From Promethearchaeota archaeon (lineage in GTDB: Archaea > Asgardarchaeota > Lokiarchaeia > Sigyniarchaeales > SOKP01): 64,000 nt of DNA. The stretch is taken from positions 124,001-188,000 of the forward strand of contig JAHPZE010000004.1 in NCBI GenBank assembly GCA_019058365.1, in the 5' to 3' direction. The translations under genes were made by a program, and so were the position numbers. A model generated the notes under the pieces. The model had not been told where the DNA came from and ran no database searches. It worked only from the letters and a program-made list of their open reading frames with translations. Below are positions 62,961 to 64,000 of the stretch, one piece after another; the stretch's first letter is position 1; each line of letters starts with the position of its first letter.

Positions 62961-63878
62961 TTACTCTTTAGATTGTTCCAGAATTAATCTAGCTTCAAAT
63001 AAGTTTAACTTTTTCCCTGCTTTTTGCTTTTCTAGTGCTGTAGCTAATTTATCCTGTTTAATCTTTTCAATCATTTCATTTTTTTTTGATACTTGGGTGA
63101 ATTTTGGAGCTGGTTTTTGGTTATGTCTATATGGTTTCTTCCCCTTGTATGATTTCTTTCTTTGGTTCATTACTTTTAAGTATTGTTCATGATATCGATC
63201 AGCTGTTTTTTTGTTTTCAATTAATTCTTCTTCGAGTTTTTTCTTATCTTCCTTTAATTTATCGACGTTTTGAAACTCTTGTAGCATTTTAGCATGATTT
63301 TCTTGAGATTTATCAGACCATTTATTTAATTGTTCATAGATCTTATTCAAATTAATCTTAACAATTTCAATTTTCCTCTCAATTTTAAAAATATCACTAT
63401 TTTTGTGTTCAGATAAAAATTCTTGTTTCGCTTCTGCTAATTCTCTTATTTTATCAATTATGGTATTTTCCTCAGTAATATCAAGTTTTTCCGTTTCAAT
63501 TCTTCTCTCCAAATTATCAATTTTTCGCTCAATTTGTTTCATTGAAAGAATTTGTTTCTTATCTTTATTTTTTGCTTCAGGTTTTTGTAAAGTGTTTTTT
63601 TCTTCTATTAAGTTATCTAATAATGTCTTATACTCAATTTTTTTTTCTTTTAATTGTTTTACCTTATTATTCCAGTAATCTCTTTTCTTTTTGTATTGTT
63701 CCTTTGCGATTTTTAGAGAATTTGCAATTTCTACCTCAATATCTTGGAGATCATTTATAAATTGTTTTGTTTTTTGATTTAATTCATCTCTCTTTTGCCG
63801 TAAATCCTCTATTTGGGACTGAAGGTCTCTAAAAGAAGTTCGAGATGTTTGAGCGTTATGGGGTCTCTCTCTACTCAT
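62961..63878 (-). CDS. Archaeal coiled-coil protein (COG1340-like)
   Basis: 305 residues. From about 15 to 235 it is nearly continuous coiled coil rich in Lys, Glu and Gln (DLQSQIEDLRQKRDEL and similar). A basic segment KSYKGKKPYRHNQKP follows near 240, and a C-terminal GKKLNLFEARLILEQSKE helix closes the protein. It resembles the widespread archaeal uncharacterised coiled-coil family near translation genes. The role is unknown; a ribosome- or RNA-linked function is plausible from the basic tail. Confidence 0.72.
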   Translation of the reverse strand: MSRERPHNAQTSRTSFRDLQSQIEDLRQKRDELNQKTKQFINDLQDIEVEIANSLKIAKEQYKKKRDYWNNKVKQLKEKKIEYKTLLDNLIEEKNTLQKPEAKNKDKKQILSMKQIERKIDNLERRIETEKLDITEENTIIDKIRELAEAKQEFLSEHKNSDIFKIERKIEIVKINLNKIYEQLNKWSDKSQENHAKMLQEFQNVDKLKEDKKKLEEELIENKKTADRYHEQYLKVMNQRKKSYKGKKPYRHNQKPAPKFTQVSKKNEMIEKIKQDKLATALEKQKAGKKLNLFEARLILEQSKE

Positions 63879-64000
63879 AAATTAATTCATTAAAGAGTAT
63901 TTATAAAAAAGATTTTTTATAAGTTTAATATAAATGAGAGTTGTAGATTTTTTATATATTTTTTGTAAATAAATTAATAATAAAAGAAAGTCTTCTTATA

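Noticed and set aside
1..64000. CRISPR arrays, tRNA or rRNA genes
   Set aside because: No regularly spaced repeats, no cloverleaf T-arm motifs and no rRNA-like conserved stretches were found on reading the intergenic regions; a tRNAscan/CRISPR search would settle it.

Overview
The window is AT-rich (roughly 70% A+T by eye) and densely coded. It looks like a chromosomal segment of an Asgard archaeon, most likely of the Lokiarchaeia type. The archaeal signals are the RNA polymerase subunit D with ferredoxin cysteines next to eL18-uL13-uS9, aEF-1beta beside a small Zn-ribbon protein, an LSm protein, a RIO2-type kinase, a Clp1/Grc3-like polynucleotide kinase and an FmdE-like protein. The Asgard flavour comes from a Ras/Rab-like small GTPase, a gelsolin-like domain joined to membrane helices, a PP1/PP2A-type phosphatase and leucine-rich-repeat proteins. 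The lineage assignment is inference from gene content; no 16S gene is present.

Layout. (1) 1-4740, minus strand: an hdrC-hdrB-frhB/fdhB-hdrA-hdrA operon for a soluble heterodisulfide-reductase-like, F420-linked complex. Its upstream region (4741-5288) holds an unusual cluster of nine GATC/TGATCA sites and is shared with a divergent Cys-rich small gene. (2) 5.3-16.5 kb: an accessory island with intact and broken LRR genes, a ribbon-helix-helix protein, a DUF5678/retropepsin-like pair, a degraded membrane gene, a three-gene operon built around a short catalytically dead Argonaute, a winged-helix remnant, an ankyrin-TIR gene interrupted by one amber codon, and three copies of an ~80-nt hairpin-forming repeat. 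(3) 16.7-26.5 kb: dihydrolipoamide dehydrogenase, the small GTPase, Zn ribbon, aEF-1beta, MutL, a multi-pass membrane protein and MutS. (4) 27-42 kb: three very large soluble multi-PAS histidine kinases surrounding a pyruvate-type 2-oxoacid:ferredoxin oxidoreductase whose gamma gene is separated from delta-alpha-beta by two of the kinases. (5) 42-54.7 kb: membrane gelsolin-like protein, RIO2, methyltransferase, LSm, PPP phosphatase, a large N6-adenine DNA methyltransferase, hydrolases, an ATP-grasp protein, Clp1/Grc3 kinase, FmdE-like and Mut7-C proteins. (6) 54.8-64 kb: Gfo/Idh/MocA oxidoreductase, chorismate synthase and EPSP synthase (shikimate end-steps), uS9-uL13-eL18-RpoD, SHMT and an archaeal coiled-coil protein.

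The metabolic picture is anaerobic: ferredoxin-linked pyruvate oxidation, flavin/F420/Fe-S electron transfer and folate-type C1 chemistry. The most interesting part is 10.4-16.2 kb. There a 233-aa candidate APAZ/N-domain protein, a MID-PIWI Argonaute lacking the expected slicer residues and a DUF4145-like protein form a tight operon. About 0.8 kb upstream lies a TIR-domain gene flanked by 157-bp direct repeats that contain the hairpin element. No CRISPR array, tRNA, rRNA or intact transposase gene was seen. All family calls are from reading protein motifs; no database search was run.
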